Positions 1-13,817 are shown, counted from the first letter of the stretch. The stretch: 64,000 nt of DNA from Toxotes chatareus (GCA_016801885.1 CM028896.1:3038001-3102000), one strand, 5' to 3'. A program made the numbers and translations. Notes: generated from the letters alone by a model not told the origin.

Positions 1-3000
1 TCTGCAAAACCACACAAAGAGAAGAAGACTGTTTGTCTTACACTGCAGAACTTTTGTTGATAAAACTGTATTTTTAATTAAAAGCCGAGATCTCTGGTAT
101 TCTCTGCCAAGAAACTTTAGATCTTAGTTTTTCTACAGAAATCAAGTCTGGGCTGAAAGTAGACCATTCCCAAAATCAATCAGTTAATTTTGTCTTTTCT
201 TTTTTTTTTTCCCCCGTTGCTGCTTTCGTGATCACTTTCTCTTTTAATCAATGCATGCATGGACTTCTATTTGAAAGGATGTTTCTTCATTGATTATATG
301 GGCTTCAGATGTCCATGCTAATCTGTTTTCTTTTACTACCATCATTACATGCACTGATTTTTAACTCAAACTATGTACATTTTATTGAGTACATTGGCGC
401 CTAATGCAAATCAAGGGACTAGTGTCCCTTGATATCCAGACGGGCAGTCCATAGGACACTGTTGTGTCTGCTGAGTCAAACATTTATGCTAACTATGTGC
501 TGTCCTTAATATGTAGGGTAGATAAGCTCAGCCTGAACTGGAAGAACTAGCTGGATGGAGATGGACATGTTTGTAGCAGCTTTTACTGTTCCCCACACTT
601 TATCTTCTCCACATCAATAATTTTTGTACCTGGTTTCTCTCTAACATGAATCAATTAGAAACCAGGACAACAATACTAAATGTGAATGAAAACAACAGAG
701 GTAGAGGTAGTGCTTGCAACAGTTTACTAGGACTGTCAAAACTGCTGGTAAAATATTTTAACTTATGTAAATAGTTTAACTCTTAACACTCTAAGGACTA
801 CCGGTAAGTTAGATGCAGCCTGCAGGGGTGTCTAAAGTGTGGTTTGTTTATGGTAAATATGATTGATAGTATTTCTAGTCACATTCTTTTTTTTCAGGGC
901 TGGTATGGATGTGGCCCACAGTTAAACTGACAGTGCGTAAGGACGTGCAGGCACTTGGTTGTCACAAGAAGTGCATAAACACACTGGGTATATCACCTCT
1001 CCGATTCCTACACGACCAGACATGCTCAATTCAATCATTCTGGAGCTGAGTTGTCAGACTGTGGGGTCAAAGTTGAAACAAAACTCTTAATGACTCCCAG
1101 CAGAGACAACATTATGCTGTGGTCTCTCGGTTCAGCATGATGCAAATACACTGGAAGTGTGCATTGATTTTCCCATCATGTCAGGACCATTCAGCAGCGC
1201 CAAATCCTTTTCCAGTCTCTCCCAATTAGCTTTCGGCCTGGGGAACACTGTCGATCCCCATCTGCCCATCTGCCTGTCAGTGGCTTCATTCCATTGAAGG
1301 AGAGAGATAGGGAAAGGGGAAGTAGGGAAGGAAATGAGGGAGAGAGCAAGCAAGCAATGGATAATTCTGTGTTTGGCGGCTACAGGCAAGAAGGCTTGGC
1401 AGATCTGTTCATAGCCAAAGCCAGCAGGGGTGGTTTGGAAGCGGAAGGACTCCCTGAGAGAGATACTGTTGTTTGGATGATAGAGTGAGGCACAATGCCC
1501 ACTCACTCTCTCTGCAGCCATTTATCAATGAAAACACAGGACTTGTTCTCCATACAGCCTCTGCCAAGGAGGAATGCAGATTTCTCATTTCTCTCCGAGT
1601 TTTATATGTCTCTGTTTCTTTCTATCTTCCTATCTCCCCTTGGGGCGGAGCTATCACTGCTCTGCCCTGAAGGTTAGGGAATCTGGTCCAGATAATGGCC
1701 TGTCTAAGAGGACTTCAGCTGAGTCTTTCACTCTCCCAAAAGGCCTTGGCGCTTGAAGTTGGCAGAGCCCGGTGGATGTTCGGTATGATTGCTGCCTCAT
1801 CATTCTCCTATGGCTTCTTCCGCTCCTCCCGCCAAAACAGAATATAGTTCCCCTCTGAAGCAAAATGAGTGACAGAATATATCCTCACAGTCACCCTGCA
1901 TGCAAAGTCGGTCCATATCTTCAACTGCCAAAAATTGGCCACATGCCACAATTATCGGTTTGGGAGCAGGAATGAGAAATCTGTGCAGAGTAAATGAGAT
2001 TTTAAAAAAATAGTCCTGTCTGTCAAATTTAATTTGACATGCAGTTTGCTCCTCGCGGGGGTCTTTTGCCTTGGCCACCTCCCACGGCTGAATAGTGTGT
2101 AATTGTATTTGAATGGAATAGCTGCTATATTCCATTGTGCATGAGTGGTTTCATCCTTTGGAAATGACTCCTCGCTCATGATGAGGCTTTGTCCACGTAC
2201 GTATAAAGCAGTGTCCATGCTGTTGTGGCAGCTTTGTTGTCCTCGCTCTCTTCACTCATTGGTATTCCTCTTCGCTCTTTGTCCTGATGGGTGGTGTAAT
2301 TACTGAAGCCACAGGGAGGCAGCTAGATTTTTTAGTTTGTCGAAAGCCTGCTGGGAGCTGCCCACTAGTGGGGAGGAAGAGAAATACATGCCACCCTTCT
2401 GTAACCTCATCAACCAGTGTGCAACCGCCGATAAAACCCAAACTGTGATGAAAAAAAAATGCACGCACACGTGCTGATATTGAGACACGATTGGACGCTA
2501 TCATCCATGCACACAACACACACTGAAAAACACTCATATAAATGCGTGCTCACACAGCAGGCCATGTAGACACACATTGTGGAAATGTAGCTGTCCGCCC
2601 CTGCACACAAACAGATAAAGTCGCCATTGGCCAGGGCTGACGACCGATGAATTTCCCCCCACATCCCTTTATGGGTTGTACTTTTTATTTTGCTGCTGGG
2701 GTTTTATCTGGGGGCAGCAGTAGCTGAATCCACACATCCTGGCCCTAGCACAGTCGGGACTTCGCCTACAGTGCATTAGTTCTCACATGAGGAATGAGTT
2801 TTTTGATGAAACGGCCCACCATTCTCATGCCTGATGGAACACCACTATGGGTTTACCCACAGTGATCTAATCCACAGCTGGGCCCAGACACTGGCTGATA
2901 TACTGGTGAGAGGGCAGAGAGACAGAAAGAGACTGAAGGAGCTGAATAGAAGGGATGCGGAGTAAGAGCGGGGGATTGAACCAGAATGAAAAGGATATAC

Positions 3001-6000
3001 TCTGTGAGGAGAAACAGCATGAGAGGATCCTCCATTAGAGAGTCCATATTTGGCATGTGCACGTGTGTGTGTGTGTATATCTCACCCATCTTGCTGGCAG
3101 ATAAACAACGCCTTGCATGACTGCAGGCATACTGGTGGGTCAGTGTGATGTGTTTGAGGGGGTAGAATGAGAGAATAAACATCAATAACAACAGCCACAG
3201 TAAGGAACAACAACAAGCAGCGGCGGCGGCGGTGGCGGTAGTGTTGCAGAGAAACCCACAGCGGTGGCCCTGGAGGAGCAGAGGCTGCATTCAGAAGCGT
3301 GGGTATGACTCATTGGTGGGCTATAATGACCACAGATGGCCATTAGTGAGGTGTGAGGTGAACAGGGTAGGCCCCCCAGGCCCCTAGCGCCACAGAGGTG
3401 TACACTGCTCGGTTATGACAGGCTCAGACTTGATGCGCATCTAACGAGCCCCCTGGTAAATTGTGCTTGTCTCCCCCTCCTCACCTGCCGGAGAAAATTC
3501 TAACAACACGGCCGCTGCAGGCAGATTCTACATTTCTGGCATCGTTGACTAACCTGAAACGTCTAGACTACATTTTGAAACTGATCCTCTGGCTTCGGAC
3601 CAATTACAAATTGAATTTGTCACTGTACTCAAGCCTCTCAATCAGAGTTTGGGTTTTGAGTGGGATAAGCACTTCTACAAGATTCGCAGTAATCCCTCAC
3701 TCTCAGATTCCCATCTAACTCACATACTTTTAGGCACTTTTGAATCAATTTAAATTAAATTTCACAAAAAGTAGTTGACCTTTCCTAACTACCTGTAAAC
3801 TGGAAAAAAAAGATCAGTTTCCATTAGCAAGAGTAAATAGAAAGGCTTAGCAATGCAAGGAAGTTTACTGCACCGTGAAAGTTGCAAAATGGACTTTGTT
3901 TTTTATGGATAGATGATACAGAAACTCAAGAATAATAGGGTTGGTTACATAAATGCTGGATTCTGCAGAGAAATATACAAATCTAGTATATTTAATCTAG
4001 TTTTGGGAACTTTTAGAACAACAAGCTGAATATTTTTAATGACCCTTCTTCACAAGCTTCCCTCTCCTTGCATCACTCCGTCTTCTCTCATATCATCTGC
4101 TGTGCGAGGAGAGTCTCAGTGTGCCACTCAGCTCACTCGTGGTCTCGGCGGTGCTCTTATTCCCCAGGTGCATTCTGTGTAACGGTATGGGAGGTGCTAA
4201 GCCCCTCTCCAGGGGAGTGGGTGCTCAGATGCTTCAAGGGATTCGGGGTGAGTTTGCTGCTCCCTCTATCGTCTGCGGTCTGTCTCATGTCCCTCCCCTC
4301 TCCTCACCTCCCTCTGTCTCCCATGTTACTCTCTAAGCTTGTTGAGATTACTTGTCACGTTCCATCGTGGCTAAGCTGAACAAATCCCTGCATATTTTCC
4401 AAAAAAATTGCCTGATGGAAGTTGGGCTGGGAAATTTGGGTTTCATTTCTTTTAAAAAGAGTTGTTGTGGGAGGAGAGGGAAACAGATGTATAGTTGGAT
4501 CTAAAGGAGCATTGGCATACGAATATGTGTTTTTATTTATACACTGTAACTTAAAGGAGGTTTCGTGTTTAAAGTACCTTCTCCTGCACTTTGTGTCTGT
4601 CTACCTCTTGTTGTCTGCTACAACCCTGTAAACTGAAAATACCTGTGTGTACACCTTGTTCATGTGGCCTTAATGACAGAATAACTCACTCAAATTGGGA
4701 AGCACCTCTCCTCTGTGAATGCTCCTCTTCTACCTGCCACATACTGGGTGAAAAGATGTATTATTAATAGGGCACATCTCACTAAGTCTGGGACAGCCAT
4801 GAAGTGAAATGCTACAAGTCCAAGCAAGAGCGTGGACATTACTGTCCCACATGCATGCTGCTGTTCCTCTTTTTCATCTTTATCAGGTTTTGTGTGACAC
4901 ATTTTCCAGTTTTACTGGACATTTGAATTGGAACCCAGTTACACACCTGTCCAACAGAGACAAGAGTTACCAGAAGGGTTTACATCTACAGTAACTATGT
5001 TTTTTTGTCGCTTTCTTGCTTCTACTTTCAATTATTAATTTTTAAGTAAACCCAGAGTTAGTATTGGAATGTGCACATGCATCACCATATTCAACTTCAA
5101 AAGCCTAATCTGAATTTGGATATTAGGTAGATATAAATGTAACCAGAATTACTGCCTCACAGTTGTATGCCTCTGACAACCAGTCAAATTGCAGTTTTTC
5201 ATCCATGTCTCTCCAGACTTTGAAGGAATTTAACAAACGTACGGACAATCCGAAAACATAATGCCTCCACCTACAGTTCTCGCAGGCACGGAGGCAGGAA
5301 AATGTCTATGCAGTGAGAATAGCATTGTGTACACTAAATCATTACACCACAGGGGTCTAAATATAGACATTTATGAATGCACAGCAGGAAATAAGCTACA
5401 AAAACGAAGATACACATAGTGTTCAGATTTATGTGCAATTTATGTACATGCTAACGTATCATGGTTCAGTTGACATATCTTAGACGATTTTGGGATGTTT
5501 TACTCAACACACAGAAATATCCAACACACTGTTTTTGTTTCTTGGAAAATGTTGGCGGCAGAAGTGAATGGATAGCAGCTTCACCTTTCCAGAAACCTAT
5601 AGTATTCACTGTGTATGCTTGTACAGGAGTATCGCTACTTTTAGAGCTATTCCGTTACCAGAAATGGAAGATAGTGGTTAAACTGGGCAGCACTGAAGTA
5701 GGGAGGTTCAACAATGTACTTTAACTGTGAAGCAGCTCCAAAGGCAAAGAACAAGCATGTTCATTCAATTTTTTTTCCTCATTCCTGTTAGCTTTTGTCA
5801 AAGTGCACACATAGTGTATACATTTTTCCAGTACAGCTAAAAGACAGTTTCATAACTTTCTCCATTAGAGTCTGACATGACGAAACCTAGTTTGCACCCT
5901 GAGAAGGATCAAACACTTTTCATCTGCCTCATCCTTTTTCCTAAACCTCAAAACTTCTTCAAACAAAAGCCTTACAAAGCAAGACTTTTTCCAACTGTTC

Positions 6001-6420
6001 CCACTTTGAATTTTTCCATCCTGTCCTTTCTTGTTAGTCAAAACAACAGTGTCTGATACCTGAGAGACTGCTATAGGATCTGGGCGTCCTTTGTGGTTCT
6101 TTATGGTGCATCAAGCCGGTGATGGAGGAGCTTTGCTCGACTCAGCAGGTATCCGTCTCCAACTCCTCCTCTCAGAGGGGGCTGGACACCGGGCAGACAG
6201 AAAGTGCAGACGCCTGTGGCAGGGCTGGAGAAAATGGATCACATAAAAACAACACAAGCTGACTGTAAATGAGCATGAGAACAGACAGCGGGGAGTTGAA
6301 GGGGGGGCACAGAATGGCAACGGCTGGGTGAGGCAAGGAGCCAACAGGCCTCAGACCAGACGCGCCGATTCAACATCTCCAATCATTCACACTGCCTTGA
6401 GCCACAGCAGGGTATTATGG
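1..6420. other. Intronic or non-coding stretch
   Basis: AT-rich unique-looking sequence with no supportable gene. It has a purine-rich run at 1297-1350, a short GT run near 3063 and a GGC run at 3219-3240. Frames of 60-145 codons here lack family features and splice context. Confidence 0.7.
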
Positions 6421-6460
6421 AATTCTTTGGGATATTTTTTTCCCTCATTGACTCTCTCTG

Positions 6461-6490
6461 TGATTGACAGCTATCTGCATTGATTGACAC
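6461..6490 (+). promoter_or_regulatory. Paired PBX/MEIS(PREP)-type sites
   Basis: TGATTGACAG at 6461-6470 is an exact PBX-PREP/MEIS decamer. TGATTGACAC follows at 6481-6490, 20 bases on (two helical turns). The surrounding 150 bases are less repetitive than the rest of the intron. A third decamer lies at 22972-22981. Enhancer function is inferred. Confidence 0.35.
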
Positions 6491-8099
6491 TTAGGGAACC
6501 AGCAGCCTGCTGAGAGGAGGAGGGCGCCAGGCTAATTGACTGTCTTCCAGCTGGTTGATGGCTGGCTTCGGAAGAAACGGCAGGCCCGCAGCCCACCGAC
6601 ATTTTTCTCCTTAGATAGCCTGGAAATGATGAATCCTGCTGGAATGTTTTGGCAGAGATACATGGACTCGGCTAGTCGATTTCCACTTTGTCTTTTCCAT
6701 AAACATGTGGGTGTGGATGTTGTGAGTCACCGCCACCACCATCCTGGATGTGGAGAGTTTTCTTTGCCATTATAAATACTGTCTCCACGCTCCAAAGGCA
6801 GAAATTAGAATTAGATGGAGCTGAGGGGCTCTACTAAATAAAGCATTTCAGTGGTTGAATTATTGAACAAATAGAGATGTATACCTGCAGCAAAACAGCA
6901 GGGCCTGATGGTCTTTTTGAACACAGCAGCAGAATCAGTCATGTATTAAATTATGTGTTCCAATTATTTGCTCCAGCCTACTACACTGGACTGAGAGATT
7001 TTTTTCAACAATCCCATGATTAGTAAATAATGGATATTGCACACAGAGCATATGCATGCACTGGAAGTGACGACAGAATCCTAGGAGAAACTAACAAGAT
7101 AGGAGAGACAGTTACTGCAAAGTCTGCTGTAGTTGGCTGCTGTGGTGCCAGAAAGGAAAAAAAGTGCATTGTCATGGGTGATTTATTGCACTTGAAATAA
7201 ATTGGAAAACCATTTCATCCACCAAATATAAAATCTTGCTTTGGCATATGATCTGAAATGATTCAGAGAGGAACATGACAACTGAGTAACATATTTTATA
7301 TTTTCTTTTGCTGTCATCTCTTCTCAGTTCCCAGCTACTGCAAGCCAGTTTTTGTTAATTGAATAGAAGTGTGGTGTGGTGTGGTAGTAATATTAACATT
7401 TCAAGAATTTGTTTTCTGATCTTACTTTGCGACTGTCTGCTTTCTGTTCTTTAGGCAGAACTCTAAAGCAAACTTTCTGAGCCAGAGGATAATAGCAACA
7501 GCACAGTTTCAATAAGTTTTAAATGTCCCCTTGAGTAATGCTGATAAACAATATCTGATCCAAAGCTAATATCCATTTTAATTTGCGGTAGATACACAAT
7601 GTCTATACTGAGGTCATCCTATTGATTTAATGTAAGCTGCCTCAATGGGAAAAATGGCATTCATTGAACCCAAACACAGAGGGCTGCATTTGAAATTGAT
7701 TTTGAAAAAAGACACAAGTCTTTGCAATGTTTCTGTTCAGTCCAACTGTGGGATCTTCAAGACAAACTAATACATTTAACTACAGCTGTGGATGATGAAT
7801 CATTAACTTGAAGGCTTGAGGAACCATAGAAACATCGTAGTCAACTCTTATGCAAGCCACTTGTCACTGTAACTATCAAGTTGAGAGGCAGGAGGACCTT
7901 TGCTAATGCACCGAGAACACTTCTTAGCAGAAAGAGAAAGTGGCCAGCAAGGAATTTGGATGGGCCATCCAATTATCTGCTTCAGTAGGTGTCTGTGGGT
8001 GTTAGCTGTACGTATGGAGGGCCAGGCTTTGGTGGTAACACATGTGGGTTGCAGATTGGAGTGTGCAAAGAAAACAAATAACTGCATAACTAAAAGACT

Positions 8100-8111
8100 A
8101 GATAGACAGAC

Positions 8112-8143
<32 letters not shown>

Positions 8144-8152
8144 GGATAGATG
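8100..8152. repeat. GATA microsatellite
   Basis: About 50 bases of GATA repeats with flanking GACA and GGAT variants. Confidence 0.9.
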
Positions 8153-10553
8153 GAGGATCTGACTGAAAGCAGTGGGCTTATGAAAAGAGTGTGGTGTGTG
8201 TGGTGTTGCTCCACAGCTCTGGCTCAGGCCTTGGCATTGACAAGCTGTCCACATCTCACTGTAATTTAGAGACCTTACCCCAGAGAGCAGGACTGAGTTA
8301 TAACATTTCTCTCTACCCACTCCTCCTCCACTCCTGCTCTTTCCTCTTCCCTCCACCCATCCTCCAAACTCTCCATCTTTCTTTTTCCAATCTGATTTTG
8401 TTTCCCCCCTCAAGATACCATTTTGGTTTATTACGACTTGGTCTTAGTTTCATAGTTGTGGCTATCGTTCCTGTTGAAAATAATAACACTGTACTCAGCA
8501 AGTTGCAGAAAGATATCCAACTGCACAGGAAGATCATTCACAGAGACATCATACTCTGACATGGGTGCTGATAAATATCTGGAGCAGCTTGCAGGGTGAT
8601 TTTCTGGGTCAGCTTTGACTTGCCTTCGTTTTGGGTTAATTTCCTTTAACTTTCACCTCCAACTAAAAAGGGTCATTAGATAACTGGCAAAACTGTTTGC
8701 TTATTTACAGCTTGTTTGTCTCACTGCTAGTTTCTTGCCTGATTTGACTTCACAGTTGCACTGTTGCTTTGTTCCTAGTGTTCAGCAATTGCTTTGGTGA
8801 GGGCAGTGTTCTCATTAATAGAGGGAGGGATGGGGAAAACTGAAAATAAGCCAAGTTGCAATAAATTAGAATTATTCATTGTTCATTTAATCTTTTATCT
8901 TAAGTTGTTTTCCATCTTGCAAACCATATTAGTTCCTTTTTTCTAACATTTTCTTAACCTTGCAATGACCCAGATTAGTTCCTCCATCCCGGCTGGACTG
9001 TTTACATTCAGCATGACCTCTATTATTACTTTAACTGGTTGTGATCTGGACACCTTGGGTGCCATGAACAGCGAGCTGGGTGCCTTCCTGCTGCAGAAGG
9101 TAGTAGCTGTATAAGCTTTTCCTATTTTCTTCACAACTACTTTTATAACTTCTTTATAAAAGCATATGTAACCAATCAGCCTGAGTCCTTGATCAGGTGT
9201 CCCACAAGAGCAGTCAGAAGTTAGTTTCTTTACACATGACTGAGAGACAATTATAGTAAATGAAAATGGACATCCCTCTGGACATTCAAAAGGCAGTTTA
9301 TCAAAACTCTAATTTTGTACCCGCAAATTACAATGTAAATTTGTCCCTGCTTACAAAGCAGATGCCTGTGATCAGCTTAACAAGAATTCGAACAAATACT
9401 ATAGTATTCAAAGTAGGCAAGGTAAGAAGCCAATTCCAGAGAGGTTCCATGTGCCTCTTCACTGTTGACATTTCCATCTGACAGTGAGAAATTAAGACCG
9501 GCCACTTTAGATGCTAATTTAACGGCTTAGCACATGATTTCCCTTTCTCAGTAAAGCTTTACTCCTGCCATAAAGCTGTCGCGCTGGCTTCACATCCCGC
9601 TTCCTTACAAGCCGAGGTACAGAGGTACACAGCAGTCCTCTTCCCCCACCACGAGGAACAACAACCGTCATTATGTTTAGTTTTAATCACTTAATCCGTG
9701 CTTTAATACAGAAGTAAACAAATAAAAGCACATCTAAGTAAATGAACAGTTGGAGTCATTCTGTAATAGCTCGTAAATCTTTCAGAGTTCGTAATGAGCT
9801 CCTTTCTCCTCTGGGCTCAGCAGCAAGAAATCAGCACTTCACACACGAGTGAGAGCGGCGTGCAAGCAGACTTCCATTCTAAATGTGTACCATTGAGAGA
9901 CTTGGGGGAAGATTGGATTGTTCGTCTGGGGAAGTTGTGCTAATCCGTATGAGCATCTTGCGCTCCATTTTGATGAACAATGAATGCCTTGAGAAAATGG
10001 TAGAGAAATATAGATTCATATAGAAGAACAGTAGAGATGTCATACATTTTTATGTATTCAGCTGCCTCATTTAAGAGAATTGCAATATCATGTGATCTTT
10101 GCTAAGTTACCTCAAACCCTGATAACATGCATGATAATCACAATCATTTATCCAAAGCAGTTAAGCATCATGTTTGTATGAAGGGATGGTGCTTTAAAGT
10201 GCATGTGCATTTCAATTTAAATATTAAATATCTGACAATAAGATGAGATGACCAACCTTTTTCCTGTATCTAGGCAACAAGAAAACCACATTACATTTTC
10301 ATTCCTCTCTTTTCTTTTCCGTCTCTGACTCTTTTTCTTTTTCGCTCCAGGGAACACCTCATCTTACTTTTAAAATTAAAGGCTTGCCTAAATTATTTTT
10401 GTCCTGAAATTTGTACCGATCCATTCCCTTTAAGTGCATAACTATGTGCTGGTGGATTCCTGGTGCATCATCCACTGAGCTGTGACTGTGTTTTATGGCT
10501 CTCCTTGAGGAGTGATGAAATGTTTACCAGTGGGTGAGGAGCAAACAGGGCAA

Positions 10554-10572
10554 GGGAGGGAGGGAGGGAGGG
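10554..10572 (+). repeat. GGGA array with G-quadruplex potential
   Basis: Five GGG runs are separated by single A bases, a strong intramolecular quadruplex pattern on the + strand. Confidence 0.8.
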
Positions 10573-12420
10573 TATGCTGTGTGGGAGGACTGGCTTAGTC
10601 CTACCACAGGAGAGATAGGGAGGGTGGAGAAGGAGGAGGAAGAGGATGAGATCTAGGTGGAGTTTGATGTCATCTATGCACAACCCCCACTGAGATAAAT
10701 CAAATATGGGTGCAAAGTCAGTTAAACCTGTGTTTTTCTTTATATGTGTGTCACATCTGTGTTTCTACAGTGGTGCACATCCTCTTTCTGTGTCATTGGA
10801 CTGTTTAGCTATTTCTCCTGCTTGAAACATTTCTGTTTTCTGCCCACCAGTCTTCAATTTGCAATAATTTCCGGGCATCAGACTTACATAACCTTCATTT
10901 ACCCAGGGATATCTGGCATTCAGCTTTGAAATCGAGTTGCCAGAGAAACTGTGTTTTTGCTGCTGGAGAAAAAAAATTAGAACTTTGAGAAATAATCATT
11001 TTTCTTAAGGCATGAGGGGCCATTTATTGTTTTAACTACTATGATTAATTTCTCAGTAGCAGTATTATAAGTAGTTATCAGTTATTTGCTATTAATTTCT
11101 TCATTGGGATGTAACACGTCAGCCTTGAATACACATGTGATAAAATAATTTCATGTAATTTATACCCTTCTGCTTTCAACTTGGAAATATGTAATTTATT
11201 TTTTAATTAGCCAGTGATGATAGGAGACATGCTTCTTCCAATAAATATTTTAACAGCATTTCTCAATTATCCCTCCATTATCAAGATTTCTTTACCACTC
11301 TCTTATTTTTCCATCTTTTCTGACATTTGAAAAATTACAAAGTTGTTGGATTAATTTGTACAAGAGCTTCTGGTGAATTATGTATTTTTACTCTTCATTT
11401 AATCTCCTTCCTGTACTCTGCCACAGACACTTTTAATAGTGTGATTTGATGCATTGGTGGAGTTTCTATGTTGAGAGAGATTAAGGAGTTAATTTGTCTT
11501 TTTTTTCTTGCGTCTGCAATTCCCTGGCGTGCATAGCACTGAGTGACAATATACAGTATCTAGTGCAATAAAAATGACAGCATTGAGAATATTATGAAAC
11601 AGCCCACACACCCAGAGAGCTATTTCAGGTACTGGTTGCTATTGTAATTACAGGTATTACTGGTAGTTTCCAGCAAGTGCAGAAAAAAATATCTTATCCA
11701 CTTAGGTTTTTAGAGACTGTCTAAAACATAGGTAATCTGTGCAAGCACCTTATCACGACCCACAGTTACTGTCATGAGCTTACCTCATGCCTTCTAGGAA
11801 ATAGGGTGCATACAGCGCTTACACACAGCCAAAGGACATACTATTCAATTTTTAATTCCATTTGGCAGGGTGAGTAAAATTGCTACTTGTGTTGTGCTAG
11901 GCTATCTTCCCAGCGTTCAAGTGTCACTGACAATCTTTGTCATTAGCATTATTATTAGCGATTAGCATTAGCATGGAAAGCTAGCGCTAGCTATTAGCTA
12001 AAGAAATACACACAGGGAACGCACAGTTTAACTTTAAGGTCATGTGGTGGATTATTTTGGGGGTTACTAAGTGTTTTGACATTTTTCAGCCATCTGTTGT
12101 CACCTTCCTCCGTTCCTCCGTTTCCTGCTCCAACTGTCAAACCAGAGAGGTAGGTTCTATAGACCTTAGTAGAGAGGGAGTCCTGGAATGTACCATATAG
12201 AATCTGCTCCAGAGGGGTGTTTCTGTGGCTAATGTTAAAAATGTTAAAATACTCTTTTAGAGGAATGTATAAGCTTGCTATCAGATATCTCTGTGTCTGG
12301 ATAGATTGGGTAATATGCACAGAACTGTTTTGCATGTAAATGTCACACACGTTGTTTGATTGATTTTCTATTAACTTTGGTTTGGCTGTAGGAGGGGCTT
12401 CCTGTATAAAACCAGGGGTA

Positions 12421-12428
12421 GTGGCAGT
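12421..12428. repeat. Left 8-bp target-site duplication of the hAT element
   Basis: GTGGCAGT immediately precedes the left terminal repeat. It is identical to the octamer after the right end. Confidence 0.85.
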
Positions 12429-12868
12429 TAGTGATGGCTGATCGAGGCTTTGTTGAAGCTTCGACACCTGATTCAAAAAATGGTTCATTACCCGAGGCTT
12501 CAATGACACAGTACTCGACTAGGACATCTAGTGGTCAATAAAATTAAGTGCAATCAAGATGTGTCATTTACTGGTTCATTGATTGTTTGGGATTTGATTC
12601 GGCATGCACGTTCTTGTTCGACTACACTACATGTTTGTGTGGTTTCAAGCTGACACAATAAAATATAAATATTAAATATACATATTAAATACATAGGCTG
12701 CTATATTATTTGACACGTCTGATTGTTGTAGGAAACAGCGATATACTTGGCCTGATATTTTGTGTTATGAATCGTGAGCTATCCTGATACAAGTCTAAGT
12801 CCCCAGATGGCAAATGAGATCTCATTCCAAATGTCTAATTCATGAGCGAAATAACACGCAGCTCTGAC

Positions 12869-12881
12869 GGGAATCGAACCC
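12869..12881 (-). other. tRNA T-arm/B-box-like motif inside the hAT element
   Basis: On the minus strand this reads GGGTTCGATTCCC, a good match to the RNA polymerase III B box. With one more base on each side it forms a TTCGATT loop closed by a stem with two wobble pairs. A possible anticodon-arm-like hairpin lies five bases upstream. No good A box or acceptor stem is seen, so this is not called a tRNA gene. It may be a decayed tRNA-derived SINE head or a coincidence. Confidence 0.35.
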
Positions 12882-12899
12882 ACACTACATTGTTGCAAG

Positions 12900-12973
12900 A
12901 CAAATAAACCAATGACAGGGTTTCGATACCGAATGAAGCAGTGAAGTGGTTCATACGTCATAAATCACGTGAT
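12900..12973 (+). repeat. Internal copy of the hAT right subterminal block
   Basis: This block repeats, in the same orientation, the right subterminal region at about 13818-13900. The last 30 bases of each (12944-12973 and 13871-13900) match at 25 positions by hand count, both ending TCACGTGAT. Upstream both carry an ACAAA..ACCAAT..TCGA pattern. It may be an internal duplication or the end of a nested relative. Confidence 0.6.
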
Positions 12974-13077
12974 TTTTCCTAACCAAAACACACACGTCTG
13001 ACTGTCATGGAGCTAGATAAATAGCACTTTTCTGTTTGACTGCACCAGATGATAAGGTGGTTTCAATTGGATTATTC

Positions 13078-13118
<41 letters not shown>

Positions 13119-13159
13119 TACTACTACTACTACTACTAATAATAATAATAATAATAATA
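13078..13159. repeat. Compound TAA/CTA/TAA microsatellite inside the hAT element
   Basis: The array is (TAA)n, then (CTA)n, then (TAA)n over about 80 bases. It is probably length-polymorphic. It explains the poly-I and poly-V stretches in a minus-strand reading, which is not a protein. Confidence 0.9.
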
Positions 13160-13582
13160 GAAGACCATGATTGTTATTTGGCATGGCTGATTGTAACCCT
13201 ACATAATCTTCATTTATATATTGTGTTGTAAAACATTGAAATAGTTCAGGTACATTCATGAGATGTGCTCAACAAATACAAAATGTAATTTTCACATGGT
13301 ACTGGTGCAAATACAGATTATATCATGGTATGTTATGGGCATCGTTGGTAGAGAGGTTTATGTGTACGTGGGTAAAGAGGGTGTGCTTGAAACAGGGCAG
13401 TTTGCTCAAAGAACAGGGCAGTGGATGTGCTTGTGTAACTGTTTATGAGTTTTTATTAAGAAATAACAGTTTTTCTACAGTTTTTGGGCTCAAACGGTTT
13501 CTTCTTTTACAAACAATTTCCCCAGCCTTGGAAAAAACCCATAGGACTATATATCTATAAACCTATCTATATAACTCTCTAT

Positions 13583-13606
13583 CTAAATCTATCTATCTAT
13601 CTATCT
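13583..13606. repeat. TATC microsatellite inside the hAT element
   Basis: A short tetranucleotide array with degenerate copies on both sides (13562-13665). Confidence 0.8.
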
Positions 13607-13817
13607 AATTTGATAATTTGATAATTATTTTATAATTCATTTTATAAATCTATTTCTCTATCTACACTGATTCTCCAAAAATACGTTATCAACACTGCTA
13701 CTACTAACACCTAACAACCGCAACAAACCAACCTACTCTGCAAGAAAAATTCAAATGACCGCCACTATATAGATATACTATCCCTGAACACACTCGATCC
13801 CATCGTGATTCACATAA

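Larger units (their letters stand above)
6530..12420. other. Intronic or non-coding stretch
   Basis: No gene seen. It contains the GATA array, a pyrimidine-rich patch at 8310-8400, the GGGA array, and a perfect 14-bp palindrome AGCTAGCGCTAGCT at 11979-11992 within ATTAGC-rich sequence. Confidence 0.7.

Noticed and set aside
11994..12509. 171-codon minus-strand frame as a gene
   Set aside because: It runs across the left end of the hAT insertion, so it is a chimera of host and transposon sequence.
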